NCBI GenBank assembly: GCA_035048495.1
Contig: CM068545.1
Location: 10,963,958 to 11,027,957 of the forward strand
Length of the DNA: 64,000 bases
Source: Euptelea pleiosperma
Taxonomy: Eukaryota; Streptophyta; Magnoliopsida; Ranunculales; Eupteleaceae
Reading direction: 5' to 3'
The notes below the pieces were generated by a model. That model was given only the letters and a program-made list of their open reading frames with translations. It made no database searches and was not told the origin of the DNA. This document shows positions 46,832-58,900 of the stretch, piece after piece; the stretch's first letter is position 1, and the number at the start of each line of letters is the position of its first letter. Both the position numbers and the translations under genes were made by a program.

Positions 46832-47219
46832 CATGGTTTTAAAAACGGCCGTTTAAACGGTAAAGCCCCAAGCTTGTTTCCGTTAAAACCGTTTAAACAC
46901 GTTTTATCGTTTTTTAATTAAACAGCCGTTAAAATCGTTTAAACGGCCATTTTTTCTGAAATTTTGTGAAAAAAAGGCCATTAAATCCATTTAATTCTGT
47001 TAAAATCCGTTTAATTTCCATTAAAATCTGTTAAATTTCTATTTTTTTTATTTTCAAATTTCAAAATTTGAATTTCAGCGCCATTTTTTCCAATTTTTTC
47101 CGTTAAATTCCATTTTTTTCCATTTTTTGCCCCTGGCTATGTCAATCCGTTATAACGGCCGTTTAAACGGTAATGCCCCCAGTCCGTTTAACCGTTAAAA
47201 CGGCCTGCTTTAAACCTTG
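46832..47219. mobile_element. hAT-like MITE, target duplication ATCTATTC
   Basis: Ends CATGGTTTTAAAA and TTTAAACCTTG, flanked by ATCTATTC at 46824-46831 and 47220-47227. No matching copy exists in unit 1 at the collinear place (about 17885). Confidence 0.9.
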
Positions 47220-47382
47220 ATCTATTCTACTTATTAACGTGAAGGCCCTTCTCGCGTGCTTCATGCTAAATCCCACAAATGTCATTATCTTTTGTTTTTT
47301 TCTTTCTTTTAATTTATTAACTTGGCATGAGTATTTTAGTCCTTTTGGTGTCAAAGAACACGTCACCCTGTAAGCATATGTA

Positions 47383-47768
47383 GGGGGTGTCAACGGGTCG
47401 GTTCCTAAGGTGACCAGAACCGGAACAATCGGTTCCGGTTCTTATCGGTTCAGTTCCTTAACGATTCCAGTTCTTAAAGCGATGGATCCGGAATCGGAAT
47501 CGGAACCGATTATGTATTTATGTTGGTTTCGGTTCTGGTTCGGGTATATTGGGTCAAATCTTGAGAATATGACAATATTTACACTATATTTATTTATTGG
47601 TACCTGTTCTTATCGGTTTCGATTCCATATTAGGCTACCGAGAACCAGAACCGGAACCGTTATTGTCGGTTCGATTCTGGTTCCAGTTACTTTTTATTCG
47701 GTTCCCAAAAATGTGGAATCGGAACTGGTGTTTTCGGTTCTGGTTAAATGGGTAAAATTGACACCCCT
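47383..47768. mobile_element. MITE with GGGGTGTCAA termini, target duplication ATATGTA
   Basis: Left GGGGGTGTCAACGGGTC, right AAAATTGACACCCCT; flanks ATATGTA at 47376-47382 and 47769-47775. The interior is a series of CGGTTCCGGTTC-like words. Probably hAT-type; the duplication is 7 clear bases. Confidence 0.75.
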
Positions 47769-47999
47769 ATATGTAACCCTGCAGCTCATTGAATGATTGA
47801 AAAAGTAAAAGAAAAAATTATTATTCCTAATAAGCCCTCAACTTCCTTAGAATGACAAAAATTATTTATTTTGATTTTTGAAACTTTTTTAATTTACAAG
47901 GGTGATATGGTTATTCAATACTTTCTTATTTTCAATTCAGCAACCAATTATTACATTCTAATGTGGCACTTACAATGCATGGCTAGAAAACTTTAAATG

Positions 48000-48245
48000 T
48001 GGATGTTTGTTCCATCCCTAGATGGACTTATGCAACAAAAATAATCTTGATTAGTGATTTTTACCTTTGGATCATAATGATCAAAATCAATGGTTAAAAA
48101 TAAACGAAGAAAATAATTGGATATAAATAACTAATCAGGATGAAATTTTATATGTAAGTCCAACTAGGGATGGGCAAAACATCCATACGGTCAATGATCT
48201 CTAAGGATGTGCCACGTGGCTAAAAAGCATATTGATCTGCATGTT
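48000..48245. mobile_element. MITE family 1, diverged copy
   Basis: GGATGTTTGTTCCATCCCTA, ATCTTGATTAGTGATTTTTA, then GTCCAACTAGGGATGGGCAA and AAGGATGTGCCACGTGGC. Confidence 0.6.
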
Positions 48246-48284
48246 ATATAATAATGCTAGAAATCTATGGTTAAATATAAGGAA

Positions 48285-48680
48285 AAAGATGTAACAAGGT
48301 ATGCTTGAAACTGTTCATTTGCGGAAGTGGCATTTTTGGTAGTCACCGCTGCCATCTGGGCCCATTGACCACTTGGACGTTTATCCCACCCCTTGGTGGA
48401 TATACATACCAAAAATCACCTTGATTGGTAATCTATAACCATTAGATTTTAACACTTTTTAGCACCATTTAAGGCATTCTTATAGCCGTTGAATACAACC
48501 ATTTTTTGAGTACTAAAACTAACGGCTAAAAATCATTAAACAAGCTGATTTTTTATATGAATGTCTATTAAGGGGTGGGCTAAACATCCATCCATGCGGT
48601 AAGTGGGCCCAGATGGCAGAGGTGACTACCAAAAATGCCGCTTCCGCAAATGAAAAGATCTCAGGTATACCATGTTACAT
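48285..48680. mobile_element. MITE family 2, complete copy
   Basis: Ends GATGTAACAAGGTATGCTTG and CAGGTATACCATGTTACATC with full arms; nearly the same as the copy at 45548-45935. Confidence 0.8.
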
Positions 48681-48963
48681 CACGACCCAAAAATAAAACA
48701 TGAAAAAGACTCTAATCCAATTGATAGAAATTGTTACTCCAGATGAATTTTTGTAGATAGGTCCACCTAGAGATGACAAAACATGTATATGGTCAGTGGT
48801 CTTTAAATGTGTGCCACGTGTAAATTGCTGCCACAGGTAAAGTGCACGTGCATCACACGTGGCGTCCCCTAGTAACGGTAACGCCCAACATTACTTTATT
48901 TCGAAATAACTCCAAAAACATAAAAAAATGGAGGGAAATAAAGACTTATTTTGAAAAATAGAA

Positions 48964-50181
48964 GGGCTATTTTGCTTTACCCCCCTAACTTTATTGATGC
49001 AATTTGCATCTCACCCAATGTTTTTAAAATATTTGCGTCTCACCCTTTGACCATGGTCAACATCGTTGACCTCATATAGTCATTAACGGTCTCTGGATGG
49101 ACATCCCAATATTTTTTAAATGACTATAATGACCTTGGGTGAGATGCAAATATTTGAAAAACATTGGGTGTGATGCAAATATTTTAAAAACATTGGGTGC
49201 GATGCAAATTGTATCAATAAAGTAAGGGGGGCAAACAAATTTCTTTTTTTTTTTTTTTTTGAGGATTGTGAGCTCAAAACCTTTCTTCATTTACTTTTGG
49301 CCCAACCATAGGTGGACTTATAGACCAAAAAGTAATCTGATTGTTAATTTTTAAGCATTGGATTAGAGTCATTTTCTGAGTTGATTTTATTCGTAGAATT
49401 TGAGCATTATTTGGGGTACAAAGATCCAATGGTTTGAAATCATTAATCAGGCTGCTATTTGGTATGTAGCTCCATCTAGCAATGGGCCTAACATCCGTAC
49501 GGTTAGTGACCTCTAAGAGTGTGCTATGTGGCTCATATTGTGGGACTCCAAATTTCAATTTTTTCTAATCAACTATGATATTTTCATTATTTGTAGTGGG
49601 CATCATCTCAATGAATACTTGATGGTGATATGCAGTGGGCATCACCATCTCACAAAGCTTCTGGATGCATTTTCATCCATTCCATCTTGCTAAGGCATCT
49701 AGTATAACTGGGAACATACAATTGGTTGAGATAACGTTGTTCAAGAAATAGAAAAATAAAATCAACTCAGGAAAGCGACTCTAATCCAAAGCTTAAAAAT
49801 TAACAATCAAATTAATTTTTGGTCTGTAAGGCCACTTATAGTTGGGCCAAAAGTAAATGAAGAAAAATTTTGAGCTCACAATCTTCAAAAAAAAAGAAAA
49901 AAAAAATTGTTTGTCCCCCTTACTTTATTGATACAATTTGCATCGCACCCAATGTTTTTAAAATATTTGTATCGCACCCAATGCTTTTAAAAATATTTGC
50001 ATCTCACCCAAGGTCATTATAGTCATTTAAAAAATATTGGGATGTCCATCCAAAGACTGTTAATGACCGTTTGTGGTCAACGACGTTGTCCATAGTTAAA
50101 GGGTGAGACGCAAATATTTTAAAAACATTGGGTGAGATGCAAATTGCATCAATAAAGTAAGGCGGTAAAGCAAAATAGCCC
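48964..50181. mobile_element. Compound foldback element, 9-bp target duplication AAAATARAA
   Basis: Outer ends GGGCTATTTTGCTTTACC and GGTAAAGCAAAATAGCCC, arms of about 350 bp in inverted orientation. Each arm is itself a small element (48964-49245 and 49895-50181) with TGATGCAATTTGCATC and TTGCATCAATAAAGTAAGG at its two ends, so the structure is two nested levels of palindrome. The flanks AAAATAGAA (48955-48963) and AAAATAAAA (50182-50190) suggest a MULE-like 9-bp duplication with one change. The collinear place in unit 1 (about 17965) has no insertion. Confidence 0.82.
49300..49548. mobile_element. MITE family 1 inside the compound foldback element
   Basis: GGCCCAACCATAGGTGGACT and AGTAATCTGATTGTTAATTT at the left, GTAGCTCCATCTAGCAATGG and ACCTCTAAGAGTGTGCTATG at the right. 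Confidence 0.6.
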
Positions 50182-50252
50182 AAAATAAAAATAAATAAAC
50201 GCTATCTTAACTGGTAACGTTTTAAATGATCCCTTGTAATGGTATAAGGGAC

Positions 50253-50537
50253 CAAGGTTTAAAAAACAGCCATCATTATAACGAAAATAACGGCCATTAT
50301 TTTCCGTTATTTTTCCATGATAACGACCGTTACTTTCTGGAAAAAAATGTGAAAAAATAGTTTTTTTTTTTGTTTTTCCCTGTTATTTTTCGTTTTTGAA
50401 ATTCAAATTTTCAGCGCCATTTTGTATGTTATTTTCCCATTTTTTTTCTATTTTTGCCGATTAACGTTTTGTTTGACGGAAAAACTGGTAACGCCCCCAG
50501 TCCGTTATACCGTTATAACAATCCCCTTTAAACCTTG
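50253..50537. mobile_element. hAT-like MITE, target duplication TAAGGGAC
   Basis: Ends CAAGGTTTAAA and TTTAAACCTTG, flanked by TAAGGGAC at 50245-50252 and 50538-50545. Unit 1 at 19645-19665 reads ATAAGGGACCATTTAAG without it: a clean empty site. Confidence 0.93.
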
Positions 50538-50833
50538 TAAGGGACCATTTAAGTCCTTGGTGTGAATCTCTTGGGCCACAGAAGGTGTTAAGTTACTGGG
50601 GATGATAGTGACTGCTCTGGCATAATAGGGAGCTTGTTTGAAGAAACGATTGTTCCAATGGAGCCGAGAAAAAATTCGCTGGCCCTGGAGACCTTCAAAG
50701 TTAGGTCCCCTCCCAAAATGTTTGACACGTACCATTTGTTATTCCCCCTCAACTAACTAACTAAGGGTTTAACGCGGGTTGGGTTTAGGCCTTGAAGTAC
50801 ATGTTGGCTAGGACAAGCGAATTTTTTCTCGTT

Positions 50834-51143
50834 CCATGTGTACCTTGGAAACGTGGAAACCACGACAACAGGTGGAAATTATAGCAACCATGGTTCTTCA
50901 AAGTCTCCACGGTTCAAAGTCTCTATCGGGTGATCTGGATTGGGATCGGAACCCACCGATCCAAACCAGGCTCTGTCTCACCTTCTCGTTCAACGTGTAC
51001 TTTGGAAACATGGAAACAACGACAACAGGTGGAAATTACATAGCAACCATGGTTCTTCAAAGACTCCATGGTTCAAAGTCTTTGTCGGGTGATCTGAATT
51101 GGGATCGGAGCCCACCAACCCAAACCAGGCTCTGTCTCGCCCT
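50834..51143. repeat. Two tandem units of about 155 bp, paralogous to 20369-20690
   Basis: Same unit as in unit 1 (GTACCTTGGAAACGTGG, ACGACAACAGGTGGAAATTA, TCAAAGTCTCTATCGGGTGA), again exactly two copies. Confidence 0.85.
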
Positions 51144-51559
51144 ATGATCACTGTTTCATAGAGGAATGCCCCTAATTCCTTGAAACTCAAGTAGGCAAAT
51201 TCCGAAATCTAACTTAACATAAGACGACGCCTTCTTTCAATCCAAGTATGGGCTAATTCCTTACTAGAGTGTATTCAGCTTTGTCTTGAGCATGATGGGC
51301 CGAACCCATTCTAGATCAAACCAATCCAGATCGGGATCGAGCCCACGATCCAGCCTCCGATCCCAAGATTTCGAACTATGATAGCAACTGGTTCTTGTGG
51401 TTTCTCCAAGAACCAGTTGCTATACTTCGAAAATTATACTTTGGAGTATGTAAATATGGCGAAAGGGACATGTAACAACTAAACCCCTGATTAAGGAGAT
51501 AGGTTGAGGGTGTGGTTGTTACGGCCACATTTGCATACTAGATTTTTCCAAGTAAAACT

Positions 51560-51880
51560 TGCCTGACCATCGACAGTTAGGGAAGCCCTCACCACATATA
51601 ATATGAGCCACGTGTTATACTCTTAGAGGACACTGACCATATGGATGTTTGATCAATCAGCCTGGTTAATGATTTCAAACCTTCGGATCTTTGTACCCAA
51701 ATAATGGGTAAATAATTCTCAAACTCCTACAGTTAAAATCAACCCATGAAAATGACTTCAACTAAAGCTTAGAAATCACTGGTTGATTTTGGGTTTAAAG
51801 GTCCACCTAGGGATTGGCCAAACATCTATACGGTCAGTGTCTAAAAAATTGCCACGTGGCTTATATAGTTGGTGGTCAAG
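51560..51880. mobile_element. MITE family 1, paralogue of 21105-21460 with an internal deletion
   Basis: Follows the unit-1 copy through GACCATCGACAGTTAGGGAA and CCACGTGTTATACTCTTAGA, then lacks about 35 bp after GGATGTTTGATCAAT before rejoining at CAGCCTGGTTAATG. Confidence 0.75.
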
Positions 51881-52209
51881 TAAGATTTACTCAGATTTTT
51901 CCATTTCTTAGTGCGTGGATTCATAGGTCAATTCAGGCGAATGAGTGCCACGTGAAAGGTTGGTGAAGGTTGAAGGAGAGTCACTTTCCATCAACAGATG
52001 ACATTAATTATGAGTGGTGATCATATGGTGGGGTCCATGTGGTGCCCAACTGCTGAGTGCTGCACTAATACTTTTTTATATTTGAATTTATAGTTTAGTA
52101 GCCGAAAGTGTGTAAGAGCAATCAAAATGTGCCAGCCCGGACCATATGATCACCACTTAGAAATTCTAGGCTTCTAGCAACTGGTTCTTGTGGGTTCTGC
52201 AGAAATTAC

Positions 52210-53083
52210 CAATCCCTATAATAAATGCAGGTTGTTTGGGAGTAGGAAGAGTTGTTGCACTACCAAGCATGAAAACTATAACAGACATGGTTGGCCTATC
52301 ATTTGCATGTTCTTGAACACAAAGGAGCCCGATGTGGATGCATCTCATCACTTCATGTGGGGAATACGAATCAGCCAATCTGGGATCAATTAATGTCTCT
52401 CCTTTTCCTTCGTTCCACAATCGCCATGCCTGATAGAATCTCAGAGTGTTACAAAAATATTAAGAGATTGAACCTCTAATTTACGTATATAAAGATAGAT
52501 GCAATGCTTAAATTTAAGGAAATTGAATAATTGTATGCTTACATAACCCAGAAGGTTTAGGGGTCGTTCAAGATGATAAAGTCTACTGTTCCTCTTACTT
52601 CTTACAATCTCTAATAACATGACACCCAAACTGAAAACATCCGATTTCTCAGAAAATATCCCTTCCATGACGTACTCTAGGGACATATATCCACTGCATT
52701 GATTACGAAAGAACATACATTATTTAAAGTATGAAGATGAGAATGAGACAAAGCTCTTCCATGCCTTGACTAGAGTTTTTGGAAAGTCGTTTCACAGCTA
52801 CTTCTTCTCCATCTGGTAATTTTCCTGAAGAAATCAACAAATTAGTAGATATTTTTCAAGGAAAACCTCCCATATTGGTTTTGATTTAAAAGACTACCTT
52901 GAAAACAGGGCCAAAGCCCCCCCTCCCCTAGCTTATTTTCAGTAGAGAAGTTGTTTGTAACAATCACAATGGTACTCAAGTCGAATAATCGAAGTTCTGG
53001 GTTTTCTACTTGCTCCTCACCATCTATCAGCATACTTGCCCCTGGAGAGTCTGTAGAGGTCTCTATAGTTTTATCGAAATAAC
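52210..53083 (-). pseudogene. Remnant E: thrice-deleted G-type lectin receptor kinase relic
   Basis: Counterpart of gene B in unit 2. Exon 7 is present only to about 52212, where its C-terminal tail is replaced by 3' flank (a sequence matching 21770 in unit 1). Exon 6 (52543-52693) is complete. Exon 5 and most of exon 4 are deleted: intron 5 jumps at about 52755 straight to the 5' end of exon 4 (about 52755-52825), which also lacks one C at its acceptor side. Exon 3 (about 52897-53083) has an extra base in the Gly-loop codons, turning [10 protein letters not shown] into a frameshift. The rest of exon 3, exons 2 and 1 are missing; the next bases match gene B's promoter-side flank at 34280. No functional product is possible. 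Confidence 0.9.
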
Positions 53084-53084
53084 C

Positions 53085-53757
53085 CCCAAAACTGAAAAAA
53101 ATGGGCTTATAGCAATTGGAAACGCGGAAACCAAGACAACAGATGGAAATTATAGCAACTCGTTCTTGTGGCTTCTGTGGATCCAGCAAGAAGTGGGCCA
53201 AATATCCATAGGTCAGTTCCGTTGAAAGAGTGCCACGTGATCCCTTGGAACACCAATTGGTTGGCCAAAGGTAGAAAGAGAGTCACTGGTCACTAACACT
53301 AGTCATCCAAATTGATTTTGAAGCTACTGATTTTTCACTAAGACCCTAAATCTAAGTGGAGCAGCTGACTTTATGAGACCAACGTATATTAATTGGACAC
53401 ATTTAACGGTATAACGGACTGGGGCGTTACCATTAAAACGAATTGTAACGGAGGGGCAAGAATGGAAAAAATGGAAATAATAATTTTTAACAGAAATAAT
53501 GAAAAAACAAAAATGGAGCTGAAATTCAAAATTTGTCTTTTAGTTATTTCCATTAAATTTTGTTTTTTCCATTTTTGCCCGTCCCTTACAATTTGTTTCA
53601 ACGGTAACGCCCCCAGTCTATTATACCGTTGTACTGTTACAATTCGTTTTCTGTTTTTTTCATTCTTGTCCCTATCCATTACAATTTGTTTTAACAGCCA
53701 TTTTAACAGGTAACACCCCTAGTCCGTTACAGGGAAAACCCAACTTTTAAACCTTGC
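53085..53757. repeat. Flank paralogous to 34280-35345, with a decayed hAT MITE
   Basis: CGAAATAACCCCCAAAACTG, CAATTGGAAACG, CCAAGACAACAGATGG and ATATTAATTGGACACATTTAACGG all match the region upstream of gene B in order. The end at 53745-53756 keeps the TTTAAACCTTG terminus that unit 1 has lost. Confidence 0.8.
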
Positions 53758-54247
53758 TACAGAGTTCAGAGACTACTCAAATATATGGATGAAATAAGAC
53801 AGGAAGAAGTCAATCAGGTTATAAGAATGGTTAATATAAGAGGTTATTGGGAGCCATGTTTTCACTTTAAAGTAGTATAAGAGAAAATCTAGGATCACTG
53901 GCAGGACGGTCAAATGGCTGGGACTGTGTTCTGGGCTTCCAAGAGGGGCCAAGTCTGCCTAATGGCCTTACCTGGGATGAGCCGGCCGGATTTGGCCCAG
54001 AATTTTTAAGACGGTCTTTGCCTAGTATATACAATACTGGACTGGGTCTTGGATGACCATGATCCTGTCTGCTGACTAGCCTAATTGGCCTCACTCAAAT
54101 TCAATCCAAAGAAACTGTGTGGAAATGAAACTGTTCCCTAACAGATTAAGGCTTTTCCTTAGGATACTCTCTATTGAATTTAAGTGCTATATGTATAATA
54201 AGTCCGCATCTTGTAATCCAGGTAGTTGGGTACCTATTTGACTCCTA
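53758..54247. other. Intergenic DNA, no feature recognised
   Basis: About 490 bp without an open frame of note or a recognised repeat, and without a clear match in unit 1. Confidence 0.5.
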
Positions 54248-54847
54248 GGCCCTGTTTGGTTCGTTGCATTTGGGTCCATTTTGCACTTTAGTGCAAATAC
54301 AATGAATTGTGTTGCAAGCACTTGCGATGTAAGTCACTTACAACTGTTTGGTTTACGCCATGTAAATAGATGTAAAAGGAGTTGTTTAGCTGATTGGTTG
54401 GTAGTGCATTGCGAATTAATGTAATGGATTATTTTATTTTTTATTTTACAAAAAAAATGCACAATAAAATTACTATTGTAATATTATTTTTTTATTTTTT
54501 GATAATGCAGGTGTCCCACACATTGGTGATGGGACTAGTCCTACGGTTCTGCTTACCCAAGCCTTCCCGTACACACAACACAGTTTACGCAAGGGGCCTG
54601 TTTGAAAATTATAATTATGTAACGAGGAAGGTTTACCCAAGCCTTACCGTATTAATAATTTGAAATTTTGAATTTCAGTGCCATTTTTTTTCCGTTTTCT
54701 GTTATTTACCATTTTTGCCTGAGCGTTAAAATTTGTTATAACGGTCCTTATAATTGAAAAAATTATGACGCCCCAAGTCCGGTATACCGTTATAGCGGCC
54801 CTCTTTAAACCTTGATTATACTTAATATTGTTATTACTTTATTGTCA

Positions 54848-54850
<3 letters not shown>

Positions 54851-54897
<47 letters not shown>
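54851..54897. repeat. (TTA)n microsatellite
   Basis: About 15 uninterrupted TTA units. Confidence 0.95.
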
Positions 54898-54984
54898 TTG
54901 GAGGGGAAAGGTTGGGGTTAGGGACCCCAACCAGCTATATCAAAAAGGCGGGGACAGCCACTTTTGACAACCGTTTTGGTGTAC

Positions 54985-55345
54985 CCACATAGAAAATGAA
55001 TCAATGGCTGATTTTTCACTTTTGACAACCATTTTGGTGTACCCACGTAGAAGATGAATCAATGGCTGATTTTTGGCGAGGATGATCTCCTCACCATATA
55101 GATCACCCCCACAAAAAATCAGCGCATTCTGAAATTTCTAACCCCCTCAAATATGATTTTCAAGTTACACAGTAAAAATAGACAGTCCATAATTCTTCAA
55201 CTTTTAAACCAGTCTATGAATATCAAAATGATTTGAATTTTTGTGAGGATGATCTCCTCACCAGAGAGATCATCCTCACCGAAAATCTGCCATTGATTCA
55301 TCTTCTACGAGGGTATGCCAAATAGTTGTCCCCCGATCCTGACCC
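54985..55345. mobile_element. 'Guard-rail' MITE (GTACCCACGTAGAAGATGAA type)
   Basis: GTGTACCCACGTAGAAGATG at the left (partly duplicated: the phrase occurs at about 54979 and 55033) and GATTCATCTTCTACGAGGGT at the right; between them GATGATCTCCTCACCA occurs in both arms. Related copies: 39340-39740, 61444-61830, 63560-63910. Confidence 0.65.
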
Positions 55346-55991
55346 TATCAAAAAGTAGAAAACTAAAAAGTAAAGAAATAAAAATAAAAAGATAATAATA
55401 AAAAATAATCTGGGTTGTTGTTATAATTATTGTTGTTTTTCTGAAAAAAAAAATGTTGAGTTAACACAATGCACTTGCTTGCATCAGTTTTTGGGCTGCA
55501 CTTCCTTCCATCTATTAGAGTTGCAAGTGCTTGTTAACCACGTGCTCGGCAGTCATTTGCACTCCTCCAACCAATCACTTTCAATCCCAAAATTGTGGCA
55601 AGTGAGTGCATTGCACTCAATTTGCTGTGAACCAAGCGGGGTCCTAGTCTTCGTTGTATACCACATACTCCCATCATCAACACGACTGCCACATACTTCA
55701 TCTTCAACATGTAGATAACAGAGTACAAAACAAAAATAAAAACTGACTTTAGAGAGGATATGCGGCGCGGAGAGGAGACGGCGAGTTGTTCTTACCCGAT
55801 TCCCTGGTGTAAAGGATTTGCTTTCTTTATAATATGTTCTATAACTACTCAAAGGTCCTACAATTAAGATTGCCCAACTCGAAGTACTACATTCAACAGA
55901 GTTTATCTCATATTGGCTACACATCTGGCAACAAAGAATGCTTTAAAATCCTAAAAATTATGTACATATGAAAGCACATATCTATACTAAG

Positions 55992-58900
55992 TTATCGTCC
56001 TTCTACATTTGTTATAGAGACCTCATTAATGGAGCATATATTATTATTCTGTGAAGACAAACCAGACTCCATTGGACTCCTCTCTAGAATAAATGCAGGT
56101 TGTTTGGGAGTAGGAAGAGTTGTTTCACTGCCAAGCATGACAACTATAGCAGACATGGTTGGCCTATCATTTGCATGTTCTTGAACACAAAGGAGCCCGA
56201 CGTGGATGCATCTCATCGCTTCATTTGCGGAACATGAATCGGCCAATCTTGGATCAATTAATGACTCTCCTTTTCCTTCATTCCACAATCGCCATACCTG
56301 ATAGAATCTCAAATGTTACAAAAAAAATTAAGAGATTGAAGATCTGATTTACATATATAAAGATGGATACAATCTTAACTTGCTTAAAAGGAAATTGAAT
56401 AATTGTACGCTTACATAACCCAGGAGGTTTAGGTTCTGTTCATGCTGATAAAAGCTATTGTTCCTCTTACTGCTTACAATCTCTAATAACATGACACCGA
56501 AGCTGAAAACATCGGATTTCTCAGAAAATATCCCTTCCATAGCGTACTCTGGGGACATATAACCACTGCATTGATTATGAACATACATTAAGAGTATTAA
56601 GATGAGAATGATACAGAGCTATCAAGAGCAAGGATTGGAAGTTTAAATACACTTTCAAGGACAAATGCTTGAATGATTTGATACAAACTACTAACCTAAT
56701 GGTATAACTATGACAACAGTTATTGTTCAACTCAAGGAATACCTAGTACTTACTATGTCCCAACGACTCTGTTAGTATTTGATCGAGTTTGCTTCCGTCC
56801 AAAAATCCTTGCCAAGCCAAAGTCTGAAATTTTTGGGTTCATATCTTCGTCAAGAAGAATGTTGCTCGTCTTTAAATCTCGATGAATCACTCTTAATCGA
56901 GAGTCTCGGTGAAGGTAAAGCATCCCTCGAGCAATTCCCTCAATAATGTTGAAGCGTTTAGCCCAATCCAGTAGTTCTCCTTTAGTTGGATCTGGTTATA
57001 GCAGTTAAAACTATATTAACAACATATCTAGGTTGCAACCTTGACTTTTGGTTTCAAAATCTGACAACAAAATATGGATGTATCTTAGTATATGATGATT
57101 CTCGACTCCTGTGAAGGAGTACATCTGGGGTGTCACAATACGGTTCATGCTATGAAATACAGTACCATTCCACACTTGTTCTTATATAGTTCTTGTATCT
57201 GTTTGAATTGTATCCTATAATTAATTTCCAATTGTATTTGCATTGTTTTCAATTAATGTCACCAAATCTGTGATTTTCATTGAGTTTTCTTCTCAAATCA
57301 TTATGGATTAGAAAGTTCTGAGTTCTCAATAGGTGTTATTCAAATCAACAGATTGATGATTAGGAAAGAACGATTATGATATAAATATAAATAATCAAGT
57401 GTGTGTTAGGGTCGACAAACCAAAGAGAAAGACATCCAAGCTCTTGTTTGGCATGAACTCATAAAGCAACATCTTTTCTTCACCCGCAATGCAACAACCG
57501 ACAAGCCTAACAAGATTCATGTGTTGAAGTTTGGAAATCAATATAACTTCATTCTTAAACTCTTCAATGCCTTGTCTAGAGCTCTTTGAAAGTCTTTTCA
57601 CTGCTACTTCTTGTCCACCTGGTAATTTTCCCTGCAGAAATCAGCAAATTAATAGATATTTTTCAAGGAGGCCCTCCCATTTTGGTTTTGGTTTAAAAGA
57701 TTACCTTGTAAACAGAGCCAAAGCCCCCCTCCCCGAGCTTATTTTCGGTCGAGAAGGTGTTTGTAGCAATCACAATGCTACTCAAGTCAAATAATCGAAA
57801 TTCTATGTTTTCTGCTTGCTTCTCACCATCTATCAACAAACTTGACTCTGGAGAGTCTGTAGAGGTTTCTGTACTTTTACAAAAATCAAACACCGCTATC
57901 AAATTCCTTTTGTTTTTTTATTTTGAATATAGATAAAGAAGAGAAAATATAAATGAAAGTTCTATTTTTTTTCTCATTCCAACAAAGTGTAAAGAAAATT
58001 GACATAGTTACCTCTTTGTTTTGCCTTCCAACAATACAAAATGTATGCTAAGGCACCCAGGATGAGCGTTACTGTAATTGTTATGGGTATGATAAAAGAT
58101 ACTTTTATTTGTCTCCCTGTACCTGTTTTTCCAATGTAATAAAGCTCAGTTTTAAATCCATCTCATTGATACAAAGTAAATTTATCAGAATTTAGCAATT
58201 ATATAAGGATATTCTTACACAGATTGTTTTTACTTGGGGAGGTAGTAAAAGAAGTAAAGAACTACTGAATCATATTAAGTCGTTGTTTATAAATGTCATC
58301 GGTTTGAGACATAATTTGTTTTGAAAATACTTTAGAGTATCAGAAAATGCATTTATCCTTCTAAGTCATGAATGGATAGAGTAGGACTATGTTAGGGCTA
58401 TTATATGGATTCCACTTATGGTTCACTTAGTGTGCAAACCATGTGAGCAAACTCAGGAGTTGGCCGAGTCGACCTCACCAGGTCATGAAACTGGGGCCTG
58501 GTCATGCATATATCACAACACACAAAAAGGGGAATGCTATTTTGGAGTGCAGCTTCAAAGTTCAAAACCACTTCTCTGCAGGGTCATGGTATCAGGATTT
58601 TCCGAGTGGCACTCTGAAGTCTGAACCACTTAACTATAGAGATGGGCTTGCCCCATGAAGGGATAACATGACCAATCCAGACTGTAGATAAATGACCTTC
58701 TGAATTAACCAGATGGACAGTGCCTTGTCCATGTCAGGCCCACACCCTACCTTTTCTTGAGCATTTCCTAAAGGGAAACGAAGCATGCCCCCTTTTGTCA
58801 CACGATTGAGCAATTGGGTTGAAACTTGCCACACGGGGAGCACACATATGGTGGAGAACATGTGGATCTCTTTGGGCTAGCCACTTCAGCTACCATGTGA

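Larger units (their letters stand above)
54248..55643. mobile_element. PIF/Harbinger-like element with nested insertions, flanks CTA
   Basis: Left GGCCCTGTTTGGTTCGTTGC and right GTGAACCAAGCGGGGTC are inverted, flanked by CTA at 54245-54247 and 55644-55646. The same terminus type is at 42640-42889. The interior is interrupted by a hAT MITE right end (54640-54815), a (TTA)n run (54851-54897) and a 'guard-rail' MITE (54985-55345). No transposase is visible. Confidence 0.7.
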
